Shown in pieces: positions 26,301 through 38,937 of a DNA stretch of 64,000 nt (its first letter is position 1; every line of letters begins with the position of its first letter). The stretch spans positions 1,178,001-1,242,000 of the forward strand of contig NW_026527057.1 of assembly GCF_027744825.2 (NCBI RefSeq). Direction: 5' to 3'. Below the pieces are notes generated by a model that saw only the letters and a program-made list of their open reading frames with translations, made no database searches and was not told the DNA's origin. Source of the stretch: Synchiropus splendidus (Eukaryota > Chordata > Actinopteri > Syngnathiformes > Callionymidae). Position numbers and translations under genes: made by a program.

Positions 26301-29300
26301 AACATCGACTGAGATGCCTGGAGAGGCGTCTGAAGAAAAATGATCAGTACCACAAGGACTATGTGGCATTTATGGAGGACATGATATCAAGAGGTGATGC
26401 AGAACGGGTCCCAGAGACAGAACTTGACAATGAGAATGTATGGTATATCCCACACCATGGGGTTTATCATCCTCAAAAACCAGGAAAGATTCGTGTGGTG
26501 TTCGACTGCTCAGCCAGATTCCAGAATACTTCACTCAATGAACATCTGCTCACTGGACCAGACCTTACAAATACCCTTGTGGGTGTCTTGTGCCGCTTTC
26601 GGAAGGGGAGGATTGGCTTCATGTGTGATGTAGAAAGAATGTTTCACCAGTTTAATGTGACAAAGAAGGATCAAGACTACCTCAGATTTCTGTGGTGGGA
26701 AAAGGGCAGGATGGAGAGTTCACCTTGTGTATTTCGGATGAAAGTTCACCTGTTTGGTGCCGCATCCTCACCTGGATGCGCAAACTTTGGGCTTAAGCAT
26801 ATTGCTACAAAAGGATCAGACAAGTTCAGTCAAGCTACAGTGACATTCATACACCGCAACTTTTATGTTGATGATGGCTTAACAAGTGTGGATAGTGAAG
26901 TAGAAGCCATTCAGCTCATTCAAGAGTCAGTTGATCTCTGCAAAGGTGGTGGACTCCATCTACACAAATTTATAAGCAACAGCAATGTTGTGCTTGACTC
27001 AATTCCGAAGAATGAGTGTGTACAAGGTGTAACTGATCTGAACATGGCATTGGGAGAAGCGAAAATTGAACGAGCGCTTGGTGTTCAATGGTGCATCCGT
27101 TCAGATAAGTTCCAGTTCAGAGTGGTAGTGAAAGATCATGCATTCACCAGAAGAGGTGTACTATCAACAGTGGCTTCAATTTTTGATCCACTTGGGTTTG
27201 TTGCACCCTTCATTTTGAAAGGCAAACAGATTTTACAAAGAATGTGTCAAGACAAAGCTGGCTGGGATGAGCCACTTCCAGACAACCTGAGGCAATGTTG
27301 GGAAGAATGGCTACAAGATCTCCACAATCTGTCCGCACTGGAAATACCCAGAGCCTACATTCCTCTAACTGCCAGTGAAGTTGAACAATATGAGATTCAT
27401 CATTTTTCTGATGCCAGTGTCTCTGGTTATGGAGTGTGTTCCTATCTTAGAGCTATTGCAAAATCAGGAGAAGCATATTGCTCTCTAGTTATGGGGAAGG
27501 CGAGAGTTGCGCCAACAAAGATAACAACTATTCCCAGACTAGAGCTCTCAGCTGCTGTGGTGGCTGCAAGAACAGGTGATCTGCTGAAAAGAGAAATGGA
27601 AATGAAAGATCTGAAGGAGTATTTTTGGACTGACTCAAAGATTGTTCTAGGTTACATTAGCAACGATGAAAAGCGGTTTCATGTGTTTGTAGCCAACCGA
27701 ATCCAGCAGATTAAATCAAGCTCAGAGCCGAGTCAGTGGCATTATGTTCCATCAGAAAAGAATCCGGCTGATCATGCCTCTCGTGGTCTCACCATAACAG
27801 AGCTTGTTAAATCCAACTGGCTAACAGGGCCTGACTTCCTGTGGCAGAAGGAACTCCCTGAGGAAGAGGTTATGGTGGGAGAGCCTTTTGAGGAATATCC
27901 AGAAGTCAAAACCACACATGTTTGCGCGACGCAGGAGAGATCTCTGTCAGACCGTCTTCCAAGGTTTTCTGATTGGAGTAGAGTTGTAAGAGCCATTGCA
28001 AGATTGAAGCGCTTTGCAAAGAAGGTGAAAGGTCTTGAACATAGATCCAACAGATCTACAACTATTGAAGAAAGACTGGAGGCTGAAGAGTTCATAATCC
28101 AAGTCGTTCAGAAGGAAACATTCAGTCAAGAAATCCGCTGTTTAAATCAAAGGTTACAGATTCAAAGGATCAAGTCAAATGAGCTGCAAAGGCTAAACCC
28201 ATTTGTGGACAGTCATGGCACCATGAGGATAGGAGGTACATTGACGCAAGCATCAATCCATCCCTATGTCAAACACCCTGCTATTCTGCCAAAAGGACAT
28301 CACATATCTCGACTGCTAATAAAGCATTACCATGAGAAGGTCAAACATCAAGGTCGTGGGATGACTATCAATGAAATACGTTCCAATGGTATTTGGATTT
28401 TGGGATGTAGCAGTGAGGTTTCTTCCTTCATCTTCAAGTGTGTTAAGTGCAGGAAACTCAGAAGATCCTACCAGGAACAAAAAATGGCTGATCTTCCACT
28501 AGAAAGAATGGAAGCTACTCCTCCATTTACATATAGTGGTATGGATTGTTTTGGGCCTTTTTATGTGAAGGACGGAAGAAAGGAAGTCAAACGATATGGG
28601 CTTCTGTTCACCTGCATGTGCTCACGTGCAATCCACATTGAGCTATTGGATGACCTTTCCACAGATGCCTTTCTCAACGCATTGCGCTGTTTTATCGCAA
28701 TTAGAGGCAAAGTAAGTCAACTTCACAGTGACCAAGGCACAAACTTTGTGGGTGCACGTAACGAGTTCCATGAACTGATGAAAAGAATGGATCAAGATTG
28801 CATGAAGGAATTCGGGTGCACATTCGTCATGAACCCACTAGCTTCAAGTCACATGGGTGGTGTCTGGGAGAGGCAGATACGCACGATCAGAGCAGTACTC
28901 ACATCCATTTTGGATCAGTCTGCTGGAAGATTGGACAGCTCATCACTTAGAACCTACTTCAATGAAGTCATGGCAATAGTGAATAGTCGACCGTTGACGA
29001 CAGAAAATCTCAATGATCCAGTGGGACCAGAGCCCCTCACTCCAAATCACATTTTGACAATGAAATCATCAATCATTGCACCACCTCCTGGAGAATTTGT
29101 GAGAGAAGACCTCTACCTTCGGAAGAGATGGAAAAGGGTTCAATTCTTGTCAAATGAATTTTGGAACAGGTGGAGGAAGGAGTTTTTGTTAAATCTTCAA
29201 CAGAGGAGTAAGTGGACCAAAGACAGAAGAAATGCAAAAGTGAATGATATCGTCCTGTTGAGTGATGACACTGTGCCAAGAAATCAATGGAAGTTGGCGA

Positions 29301-29458
29301 GGGTTGTTGAAGTCTGTCCTGGAGTTGATGGAAGGGTCAGAAAACTCAGGCTGTTAGTCGGTGTCACTACACGAAACAGTGCAGGCACTTGTTCAACAAA
29401 ACCAGTTTATTTAGAAAGATCCATCCACAAAACCGTGCTATTGCTAGAAGCTGATTAA
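23327..29458 (+). CDS. BEL/Pao Gag-Pol polyprotein (2043 aa)
   Basis: Polyprotein that packages, matures, reverse transcribes and integrates the element. Domains seen in order: a charged N-terminus; a Glu/Lys-rich coiled coil (about 200-300); a DUF1759-type Gag region (about 365-550, starting near EPEIFKGDPLMYNDWK); CCHC knuckles at C595 and C629 plus a further Cys-rich cluster; aspartic protease D735 in DSQSD; RT (about 1040-1260) with FMCDVERMFHQF and YVDD at 1180-1183; Pao RNase H with HHFSDAS, RLELSAAV and WTDSKIVL; integrase with an HH-CC finger and D1740, D1802, E1848; and a C-terminal DUF5641-like domain. No stop or frameshift interrupts it. The ATG has A at -3 and is the first one that covers all domains. 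Family membership is near certain; present activity is inferred only. Confidence 0.95.
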   Translation: MSHTQESASALTEEVTSLSHQARSGEEDVQSQVNVNNTQLPPNIRRSTRIRKPTEKGQALMDGKLRYLYQDFLKIYSRWKYHLNGLKRAMKNKDASDLVDEVMTVINSIQVDIDNIYLEIRAISSPEPDIRRMNDTCHAFTKIANIKVQQLCSGESVEDIPWPDSKSVFESSVSSVSTNQTSNSRASSVLSRHASVLSLSAKQAAAEVAATQEVIKIMDAQHQQEEEIKKLEKEDIILQAEREAEEKELEAKNAKKRAQFIAESADRKMKLDGKRKELGRLEELKRHNAAQARLQVYSDSLRPSLKLDPSCEPFFPSQQDAHVEATPVQLAQPIQAHTQANVPTHTQETANDLVRALAEAITANRVPIAEPEIFKGDPLMYNDWKLSFSTLIDRKNLPAQERLFFLRKYVGGSAKRAIDGHFLVGTEAAYRAALDTLEDRFGHPFVVAKSYRDKIHSWHKINPRDSEDLREFADFLSSVESAMPYLQGLQTLDDCVENQRIAAKLPEWLTARWNREVTMFLDEHKMFPDFKYFVRFLNMEARIACNPITSFQAMKSKDFEKPRVSDKETSKSNRHASFSVKTFTTSTREKTSLMCVFCDKKGHTIQYCRKMMKTPIEARVKFVQQARLCFGCLKVGHNSKACPSRSECNLCGKQHPTCLHQDRVKKEEREGSQQERFEVNMRNTDQESESHETHVATSNRVIQGKSCTHTSSIVPVYVSTTQEPNKEVLMYALLDSQSDTTFILKDVAEVLHAESDPVKLKVSTITSRSKVVSSQRVQGLQVRGIKSNIKIKLPTTYTREYIPANRSHIPTSTTARSWPHLQHLEGEMSPELDCEVGLLIGYNCPQDLQPRDVITGTEDQPYAQKSLLGWSIIGYSNANVDQDEEDEIGVSHRIIIKQVLPVTTATSELKSEVHFVCRTQVKEIISPTDILKAFESDFTEKYNEEISISQEDLNFLTIMNDSIKQMPNGHYEMPLPFKEKRPNLPNNKVCAEHRLRCLERRLKKNDQYHKDYVAFMEDMISRGDAERVPETELDNENVWYIPHHGVYHPQKPGKIRVVFDCSARFQNTSLNEHLLTGPDLTNTLVGVLCRFRKGRIGFMCDVERMFHQFNVTKKDQDYLRFLWWEKGRMESSPCVFRMKVHLFGAASSPGCANFGLKHIATKGSDKFSQATVTFIHRNFYVDDGLTSVDSEVEAIQLIQESVDLCKGGGLHLHKFISNSNVVLDSIPKNECVQGVTDLNMALGEAKIERALGVQWCIRSDKFQFRVVVKDHAFTRRGVLSTVASIFDPLGFVAPFILKGKQILQRMCQDKAGWDEPLPDNLRQCWEEWLQDLHNLSALEIPRAYIPLTASEVEQYEIHHFSDASVSGYGVCSYLRAIAKSGEAYCSLVMGKARVAPTKITTIPRLELSAAVVAARTGDLLKREMEMKDLKEYFWTDSKIVLGYISNDEKRFHVFVANRIQQIKSSSEPSQWHYVPSEKNPADHASRGLTITELVKSNWLTGPDFLWQKELPEEEVMVGEPFEEYPEVKTTHVCATQERSLSDRLPRFSDWSRVVRAIARLKRFAKKVKGLEHRSNRSTTIEERLEAEEFIIQVVQKETFSQEIRCLNQRLQIQRIKSNELQRLNPFVDSHGTMRIGGTLTQASIHPYVKHPAILPKGHHISRLLIKHYHEKVKHQGRGMTINEIRSNGIWILGCSSEVSSFIFKCVKCRKLRRSYQEQKMADLPLERMEATPPFTYSGMDCFGPFYVKDGRKEVKRYGLLFTCMCSRAIHIELLDDLSTDAFLNALRCFIAIRGKVSQLHSDQGTNFVGARNEFHELMKRMDQDCMKEFGCTFVMNPLASSHMGGVWERQIRTIRAVLTSILDQSAGRLDSSSLRTYFNEVMAIVNSRPLTTENLNDPVGPEPLTPNHILTMKSSIIAPPPGEFVREDLYLRKRWKRVQFLSNEFWNRWRKEFLLNLQQRSKWTKDRRNAKVNDIVLLSDDTVPRNQWKLARVVEVCPGVDGRVRKLRLLVGVTTRNSAGTCSTKPVYLERSIHKTVLLLEAD

Positions 29459-29557
29459 GGGTTTTTATTTCAAGTACTTCGATTAATATCAGTTGTATAA
29501 GTTGTAATTAACCACCTGAAGTTCTTAGAGATTCACAATAGTTGTGAATGGTGGGAG
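29459..29557 (+). other. BEL/Pao 3' untranslated region and polypurine tract
   Basis: A short spacer after the stop codon. The last bases before the 3' LTR, GGTGGGAG (29550-29557), are purine-rich and sit exactly where the plus-strand primer should be. Confidence 0.75.
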
Positions 29558-29930
29558 TGTAAATGTGAATGTTTTGGGTGCTTTGTTAATTGGTTGTGCA
29601 TTGTTGTTGTTGTATTTTATTTTGAAAGTCTTTACCGGAAAGTACGTTTTTTATTGATGTTGCTTGAAAAAGACGAAAGAAAGTTTGTTTCCAGTCATCC
29701 ATTTTTTGTTGAGGTATTTTTACTTTGCTGTTGCTGTTCACGATCCAAGTCTGCCGTCGATGCAAAGGAGACCAAAGTGGTTCGTTTGTCTATATTTGCG
29801 TTATTTTTCCGTGACAATTGAAGTTGTTCTTTGACCGAGCGAATGCTAATGACTGTGTCTGTTCAGTTCTACGGTGGCAATAAACATCAGTGAAGACGCT
29901 GACGACTCTCTTCATTCCATCGACGGCATA
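29558..29930 (+). repeat. BEL/Pao 3' LTR (373 bp)
   Basis: One mismatch to the 5' LTR over 373 bases: G at 29923 against A at 22840. The difference is CG to CA, the expected decay of a methylated CpG. AATAAA at 29879-29884. Confidence 0.95.
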
Positions 29931-32900
29931 AAGACCCTTTCTGCTATAATGGGAATTGAAAATTTCATGTTCTGAAGCTTTCCTCCAAAGTTATGCCACA
30001 ATGCAGAAAACGCGCTCACAGCCTGAGATAAGGTGGGTTCCGGAACGCCAAACATAAAAATGTTGATACTTTGGAAGAACACTTCAGACAGCTTAGATTT
30101 GATGTGCAACTACTAGAAAGACCCTTTCTGCTATAGTGGGATTTAAAAATTTCATGTTCTGAAGCTTCCCTGCAAAGTTATGGCACGATGCGTAAAACGC
30201 GTTTTCAGCCTGAGATAAGGTCGATTCCGGAACGCCAAACATAAAAATGTTGATAACTTTGGAAAAACACTTCAGACAGCTTAGATTTGATGTGCAACTA
30301 CTAGAAAGACCCTTTCTACTATAGTGGGAGGTGAAAATTTGATGTTCTGAAGCTTCCCTGCAAAGTTATGAAACAATGTGTAAAAGACGTTTTCAGCCTG
30401 AGATAAGGTCGATTCTGGAACGCCAAACAAAAAAATGTTGATAACTTTGGAAAAACACTTCAGACAGCTTAGATTTGATGTGCAACTATTAGAAACACCC
30501 TATATGCTATTGTGGGAGGTGAAAATTTCATGTACTGATGCATCCCTGCAAAGTTTTGGCACAATGCCGAAAAAGCGTTTTCAGCCTGAGATTAGGTTGA
30601 TTCCGGAACGCCAAACATAAAAATGTTGATAACTTATGAAAGACACTTCAGACTGCTTAGATTTGATGTGCAACTACTAGAAAGACCCTTTCTACTATAG
30701 CGGTAGGTGAAAATTTCATGTTCTGAGGCTTCCCTGCAAAGTTATGGCACAATGCAGAAAACACGTTTTCAGACTGAGATAAGGTGAGTTCCAGAACGGC
30801 AAACATAAAAATGTTGATAACTTTGGAAAAACATTTCAGACAGCTTAGATTTGATCTGCAACTACTAGAAAGACCCTTTCTGCTATAGTGGGAGGTTAAA
30901 ATTTCATATTCTGAAGTTTCCTGCAAAGTTATGGCACAATGCAGAAAACGCGTTTTCAGCTTGAGATAAGGTGGGTTCCCGAACGCCAAACGTAAAAATG
31001 TTGAAAAGTTTGGAAAAACACTTCAGACAGCTTAGATTTGATCTGCAACTACTAGAAAGACCCTTTCTGCTATAGTGGGAGGTTAAAATTTCATATTCTG
31101 AAGTTTCCTGCAAAGTTATGGCACAATGCAGAAAACGCGTTTTCAGCTTGAGATAAGGTGGGTTCCCGAACGCCAAACGTAAAAATGTTAAAAAGTTTGG
31201 AAAAACACTTCAGACAGCTTAGATTTGATCTGCAACTACTTGAAAGACCCTTTCTGCGATAGTGGGAGGTGAAAATTTCATGTTCTGAAGCTTTATGCAA
31301 AGTTATGGCACAATGCGTAAAACGCATTTTCAGCCTGAGAGAAGGTCAATTCCGGAACGCCAAACATTAAAATGTTGATAACTTTGGAAAAAAAATTCAG
31401 ACAGCTTAGATTTGATGTACAACCACTAGAAAGACCTTTTCTGCTATAGCGCAAGTTTAAAATTTCATGTTCTGAAGCTTCCCTGCAAAGTTATGGCACA
31501 ATGCAGAAAACGCGTTTTCAGGCTGAGATAAGGTCGATTCCGGAACGCCAAACATAAAAATGTTGATAACTTTGGAAAAACACTTCAGACAGCTTAGATT
31601 TGATGTGCAACTCCTAGAAAGACCATTTCTGCTATTGTGGGATGTGAAAATTTCATGTTCTGAATCTTGCCTGCAAAGTTATGGCACAATGCAGAAAACA
31701 CGTCTTCAGCCTGAGATAAGATAGATTCCGGTACGCCAAACATAAAAATGTTGATAACTTTGGAAAAACACTTCAGACTGCTTAGATTTTATGTGCAACT
31801 ACTAAAAAGACCCTTTCTGATATAGTGGGTGGTGAAAATTCGATGATCTGAAGCTTCCCACCAAAGTTATGGCACAATGCGTAAAACGCGTTTTCAGCCT
31901 GAAATGAGGTCGATTCTGGAACGCCAAACATAAAAATGTTGATAACTTTGGAAAAACACTTCAGACAGCTTAGATTTGATGTGCAACTATTAGAAACACC
32001 CTATATGCTATAGTGGGAGGTGAAAATTCGATGTTCTGAAGCTTCCCTCCAAAGTTATTGCACAATGCGTAAAACGCATTTTCAGCCTGAGATAAGGTCG
32101 ATTCCGGAACGCCAAACATAAAAATGTTGATAACTTTGGAAAAACACTTCAGACAGCTTAGCTTTGATGGTGCAACTACTAGAACGACCCTTTCTGCTAT
32201 AGTGGGATGTGAAAATTTCATGTTCCGAAGCTTCCCTGCAAAGTTATGGCACAATTCCGAAAACGCGTTTTCAGCCTGAGATAAGGTCGATTCCGGAACG
32301 CCAAACATAAAAATGTTGATAACTTTGGAGAAACACTTAAGACAGCTTAGATTTGATGTGCAACTACTAGAAAGACCCTTTCTGCTATAGTGGGAGTTGA
32401 AATTTCGATGTTCTGAAGCTTCCCTGCAAAGTTATGGCACAATGCGTAAAACGCATTTTCAGCCTGAGATAAGGTCGATTCAGGAACGCCAAACATAAAA
32501 AATATGATAACTTTTGAAATACACTTCAGACAGCTTAGATTTGATGTGCAAGTACTAGAAAGACCCTTTTTGCTATAGTGGGGGGTGAAAATTTCATCTT
32601 CTGAAGCTTCCCTACAAAGTTATGGCACAATGCAGAAAACGGGTGTTCAGCCTGAGATGAGGTCGATTCCGGAACGCCAAACATAAAAATGTTGATAACT
32701 TTGGAAAAACACTTCAGACAGCTGAGATTTGATGTGCAACTACAAGACAGACCCTTTCTGCTATAGTGGGAGGTGAAAATTTCATGTTCTGAAGCTTTAT
32801 GCAAAGTTATGGCACAATGCGTAAAACGCGTTTTCAGCCTGAGATAAGGTGGGTTCCGGAACGCCAAACATAAAAATGTTGATAACTTTCGAAAAACACT

Positions 32901-35900
32901 TCAGACAGCTTAGATTTGAAGTGCAACTACTAGAAAGACCCTTTCTGCTATGGTGGGAGGTGAAAATTTCATGTTCTGAAGCTTTATGGAAAGTTATGGC
33001 ACTATGCGTAAAACGCGTTTACAGCCTGAGATAAGGTGGGTTTCGGAACGCCAAACATAAAAGTGTTGATAACTTTCGAAAAACACTTCAGACAGCTTAG
33101 ATGTGATGTGCAACTACTAGAAAGACCCTTTCTGCTATAGTGGGATGTTAAAATTTCATTTTCTGAAGCTTCCCTGCAAAGTTATGGCAAAATATGTAAA
33201 ACGCGTTTTCAGGCTGAGATAAGGTGGGTTCCGGAACGCCAAACATAAAAATGATGATAACTGTAGAAAAACACTTCAAGACAGCTTAGATTTGATATGC
33301 AACTACTAGAATGACCTTTTCTGCTCTAGTGGCAGGTTAAAATTTCATGCTCTGAAACTTCCCTGCAAAGTTATGGCACAATGCAGAAAACGCGTTTTCA
33401 GCCTGAGATAAGGTGGGTTCCAGAACGCCAAACATAAAAATGTTGATAACTTCTGAAAAACACTTCAGACAGCTTAGATTTGCTGTGTAAGTACTAGAAA
33501 GACCCTTTCAGCTATAGTGGGAGGTGAAAATTTCATATTCTGCAGCTTTCCTGCAAAGTTATGGCACAATGCAGATAACGCGTTTTCAGCCTGAGATAAG
33601 GTGGGTTCCAGAACGCCAAACATAAAAATGTTGATAACTTCGGAAAAACACTTCAGACAGCTTATATTTGACGTGCAACTACTAGAAAGACCCTTTCTGC
33701 TGTAGTGGGAATTGAAAATTTAATGTTCTGAAGCTTCCCTGCAAAGTGATGGCACAATGAAGAAAACCCGTTTTCAGCCTGAGATAAGGTTGATTCAGGA
33801 ACGCCAAACATAAGGATGTTGATAACTTTGGAAAAACACTTCAGACAGGTTAGATTTGATGTGCAACTACTAGAAGGACCCTTTCTGCTATAGTGGCAGG
33901 TTAAAATTTCATGTTCTGAAGCTTCCCTCCAAAGGTATGGCACAATGCAGAAAACGCGGTTACAGCCTGGGATAAGGTGGGTTCCGGAACGCCAAACATA
34001 AAAATGTTGATAACTTTGGCAAAAAACTTCAGACAGCTTAGATTTGATGTGCAATTACTAGAAATACCCTATCTGCTATAGTGGGATGAGAAAATTTCAT
34101 GTTCTGGAGCTTTATGCAAAGTTATGGCACAATGCGTAAAACGCGTTTTCAGCCTGAGATAAGGTCGATTCCGGAACGCCAAACATAAAAATGTTGATAA
34201 CTTTGGAAAAACATTTCAGACAGCTTAGATTTGATCTGCAACTACTAGAAAGACCCTTTCTGCTATAGTGGGAGGTGAAAATTTCATGTTCTGAAGCTTT
34301 ATGCAAAGTTATGGCACAATGCGTAAAACGCGTTTTCAGCCTGAGATAAGGTCGATTCCGGAACGCCAAACATGAAAATGTTGATAACTTTGGAAAAACA
34401 CTTCAGACAGCTTCGATTTGATGAGCAACTACGAGAAAGACCCTTTCTGCTATAGTGGAAGTTTAAAATTTCATGTTATGAAGCTTCCTTGCAAAGTTAT
34501 GGCACGACGCGGAAAAAAAGGTTTTCAGCCTGAGATAAGGTCGGTTCTGGAACGCCAAACATAAAAATGTTGATAACTTTGGAAAAACACTTCAGACAGC
34601 TTAGATTTCACCTGAAACTACTAGAAAGACCCTTTCTGCGATAGTGGGAGGTGAAAATTTCATGTTCTGATGCTTCCCTGCAAAGGTATGGCACAATGCA
34701 GAAAACGCGTTTTCAGCCTGAGATAAGATGTGTTCCGGAACGCCAAACATAAAAATGTTGATAAATTTGGAAAAACACTTCAGACAGCTTAGATTTGATG
34801 TGCAACTATTAGAAAGACCTTTTCTACTATAGTGGGAGGTGAAAATTTCATGTTCTGTGGCATCCCTGCAAAGTTATGGCACAATGCGTAAAACGCGTTT
34901 TCAGCCAGAGATAAGGTTGATTCCGGAACACCAAACATGAAAGTGTTGATAACTTTGGAAAAACAATTCAAACAGCTTCGATTTGATGTGCAACTACTAG
35001 AAAGACCCTTTCTGCTATATTGGGAGGTTAAAATTTCATGTTCTGAAGCTTCCCTGCAAAGTTTTGTCACAATGCAGAAAACGCGTTTTCAGCCTCACAT
35101 AAGGTCAATTCCGGAACGCCAAACGTAAAAATGTTGATAACTTTGGAAAAACACTTCAGACAGCTTAGATTTGATGTGCAACTACTAGAAAGACCCTTTC
35201 TGCTATAGTGGGATATGAAAATTTCATGTTCTGAAGCTTCCCTGCAAAGTTATGGCAGAATGCGTAAATCGTGTTTTCAGCCTGAGATAAGGTCGATTCC
35301 GGAACGTCAAACATAAAAGTGTTGATAACTTTGGAAAAACACTTCTGACAGCTTCAATTTGAAGTGCACCTACTAGAAAGACCCTTTCTGCTATAGTGGG
35401 AGGTGAAAATTTCATGTTCTGGAGCTTACCTACAAAGTTTTGGCACAGTGCAGAAAACGCGTTTTCAGCCTGAGATAAGGTCGATTCCAGAACGCCAAAC
35501 ATTAAAATGTGGATAACTTTGGAAAAACACTTCCGACAGCATAAATTTGATGTACAACTACTAGAAAGACCTTTTCTGCTATAGCGCAAGTTTAAAATTT
35601 CATGTTCTGAATCTTCCCTGCAAAGTTATGGCACAATGCAGAAAACGCGTTTTCAGCCTGAGATAAGGTCGATTCCGGTACGCCAAACATAAAAATGTTG
35701 ATAACTTTGGAAAAACACTTCAGACTGCTTAGATTTGATGTGCAACTACTAGAAAGACCCTTTCTGATATAGTGGGTATTGAAAATTCGATGTTCTGAAG
35801 CTTCCCTCCAAAGTTATGGCGTAATGCGTAAAATGCGTTTTCAGTCTGAGATAAGGTCGATTCCGGAACGCCAAACATAAACATGTTCATAATTCTGGAA

Positions 35901-37619
35901 AAACACTTCAGACAGCTTAGATTTGATGTGCAACTACTAGAAAGAGCCTTTCTGCTATAGTGGGAGTTGAAAATTTCATGTTCTGAAGCTTTCCTGCAAA
36001 GTTATGGCACAATGCGTAAATCGCGTTTTCAGCCTCAGATAAGGTTGATTCCGGAACACCAAACATAAACATGTTCATAATTCTGGAAAAACACTTCAGA
36101 CAGCTTAGATTTGATGTGCAACTACTAGAAAGACCTTTTCTGCCATTGTGGGAGGTGAAAATTTCATGTTCTGAAGCTTCCCTGCAAAGTTATGTCACAA
36201 TGCAGAAAACGCGTTTTCAGCCTGACATAAGGTCAATTCCGGAACGCCAAACATAAAAATGTTGATAACTTTGGAAAAACACTTCGTACTGCTTAGATTT
36301 GATGTGCAACTACTAGAAAGACCGTTTCTGCTATAGTGGGTGGTGAATATTCGATGATCTGAAGCTTCCCACCAAAGTTATGGCACAATGCGTAAAACGC
36401 GTTTTCAGCCTGAGATAAGGTCGATTCCGGAACGCCAAACATAAAAATGTTGTTAACTTTGGAAAAACACGTCAGACAGCTTAGATTTGACTTGCAACTA
36501 CTAGAAAGACCATTTCTGCTATAGTGGGAGTTGAAAATTTCATGTTCTGAAGCTTCCCTGCAAAGTTATGGCACAATGCAGAAAACGCGTTTTCAGCCTG
36601 AGATAAGGTCGATTCCGGAACGCCAAACATAAAAATGTTGATAACTTTGGAAAAACACTTCAGACAGATTAGATTTGATGTGCAACTACTAGAAAGACCC
36701 TTTCTGCTATAGTGGGAGGTGAAAATTTCATTTTCTGAAGCTTCCCTGCAAAGTTATGGCAAAATGCGTAAAACGCGTTTTCAGCCTCAGATAAGGTCGA
36801 TTCCGGAACGCCAAACATAAAAAGGTTGATAAGTTTGGAAAAACACTTCAGACAGCTTAGATTTGATGAGCCATTACTAGAAAGACCCTTTCTGCTGTAG
36901 TGGGTGGTGAAAATTCGATGTTCTGAAGCTTCCCTGCAAACTTATGGCACAATGTGTAAAATGCGTTTTCAGCCTCAGATAAGGTGGGTTCCAGAACGCC
37001 AAACATAAAAATGTTGAAAACTTTCAAAAAACACTTCAGACAGCTTAGATTTGAAGTGCAACTACGAGAAAGACCCTTTCTGCTATAGTGGGAGGTGAAA
37101 ATTTCATGTTCTGATGCGTCCCTGTGATGTTATGGCACAATGCACAAAAACTCTTTTTCAGCCTGAGATAAGGTGGGTTTCGGAACGCAAAACATAAAAA
37201 TGTAGACAACTTTGGAAAAACACTTCAGACAGCATAGATTTGATGTGCAACTACTAGAAAGACCCTTTCTGCTATAGTGGGAGGTGAAAATTTCATGTTC
37301 TGATGCTTCCCTGCAAAGTTATGGCACAATGCAGAAAACGCATTTTCAGCCTGATATAAGGTGGGTTCAGGAAGGAGAAACATAAAAATGTTGATAACTT
37401 TGGAAAAACACCAGACAGCTTAGATTTGATGTGCAACTACTAGAGAGACCCTTTCTGCTATAGTGGGATGTGAAAATTTCATGTTCTGAAGCGTCCCTGC
37501 AAAGTTATGGCACAATGCAAAAAACACGTTTTCAGCCTGAGATAAGGTGGATTCCCGAATGCCAAACATAAAAATGTTGATAACTTTGGAAAAACACTTC
37601 AGACAGCTTAGATTTGATG

Positions 37620-38937
37620 AGCAAGTACTAGAAAGACCCTTTCTGCTATAGTGGGATATGAAAATTTCATGTTCTGAAGATTCCCTGCAAAGTTATGGCA
37701 GAATGCGTAAATCGTGTTTTCAGCCTGAGATAAGGTCGATTCCGGTCCGCCAAACATAAGAGTGTTGATAACTTTGGAAAAACACTTCAAAGAGCTTTGA
37801 TTTGATGAGCAACTACTAGAAAGACCCTTTATGCAATTGTGGGTGGTTAAAATTTCATGTTCTGAAGCTTCCCAGCAAAGTTATGGCACAAAGCAGAAAA
37901 CGCGTTTTCAGCCTGGGATAAGGTGGGTTCCGGAACGCCAAACATAAAAATGTTGATAACTTTGGAAAAACACTTCAGACAGCTTAGATTTGATGTGCAA
38001 CAACTACAAAAGACCCTTTCTGCTATAGTGGGAGGTGAAATTTTCATTTTCTGAAGCTTTCCTTCAAAGTTATGGCACAATGCAGAAAACGCGTTTTCAG
38101 CCTGAGATAAGGTGGGTTCGGGAACGCCAAACACAAAAATGTTGAAAACTTTCAAAAAACACTTCAGACAGTTTAGATTTGAAGTGCAAGTACGAGAAAG
38201 ACCCTTTCTACTATAATGGGAATTGAAAATTTCATGTTCTGAAGCTTTCCTCCAAAGTTATGGCACAATGCAGAAAACGCGCTCACAGCCTGAGATAAGG
38301 TGGGTTCCGTAGCGCCAAACATAAAAATGTTGATAACTTTGGAAAAACACTTCAGACAGCTAAGATTTGATGTGCAACTACTAGAAAGACCATTTCTGCT
38401 ATAGTGGGAGTTGAAAATTTCATGTTCTGAAGCTTCCCTGCAAAGTTATGGCACAATGCAGAAAAGGCGTTTTCAGGCTGAGATATGGTCGATTCCGTAA
38501 CGCCAAACATAAAAATGTTGATAACTTCGGAAAAACACTTCAGACAGATTAGATTTGATGTGCAACTTCTAGAAAGACCCTTTCTGCTATAGTCGCATGT
38601 GAATATTTCATGTTCTGAAGCTTGCCTGCAAAGAAATGGCACAATGCAGAAAATGCGTTTTCAACCTGAGATAAGGTGGGTTCCAGAACGCCAAACACAA
38701 AAATGTTGGTAAGCTTGGAAAAACACTTCAGACAGCTTAGATTTGATGAGCCATTACGAGAAAGACCCTTTCTGCTGTAGTGGGTGGTGAAAATTTCATG
38801 TTCTGATGCGTCCCTGTGATGTTATGGCACAATGCACAAAAACTCTTTTTCAGCCTGAGATAAGGTGGGTTTCGGAACGCCAATCATAAAAATGTTGACA
38901 ACTTTGGAAAAACACTTCAGACAGCTTAGATTTGATG
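37620..38937. repeat. 1318-bp duplication, first copy (7 monomers)
   Basis: Matches the next 1318 bases almost base for base. Markers such as GATTCCGGTCCGCCAAAC (37738 and 39056), GTAGCGCCAAACAT (38308 and 39626) and GATGCGTCCCTGTGATG (38803 and 40121) recur at this distance. Boundaries are approximate to about 20 bases. Confidence 0.88.

Larger units (their letters stand above)
22475..29930 (+). mobile_element. Full-length BEL/Pao LTR retrotransposon
   Basis: A complete 7.46-kb element: two 373-bp direct LTRs, a 5' untranslated leader, one uninterrupted 2043-codon frame, a purine-rich tract before the 3' LTR and a matching target duplication. The domain order in the frame is Gag-like, aspartic protease, RT, RNase H, integrase. 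The protease DSQSD and the Pao-type RT and RNase H motifs place it in the BEL/Pao superfamily. It interrupts the satellite in sense orientation. The near-identical LTRs and intact frame suggest a recent and perhaps still autonomous copy. Confidence 0.95.
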
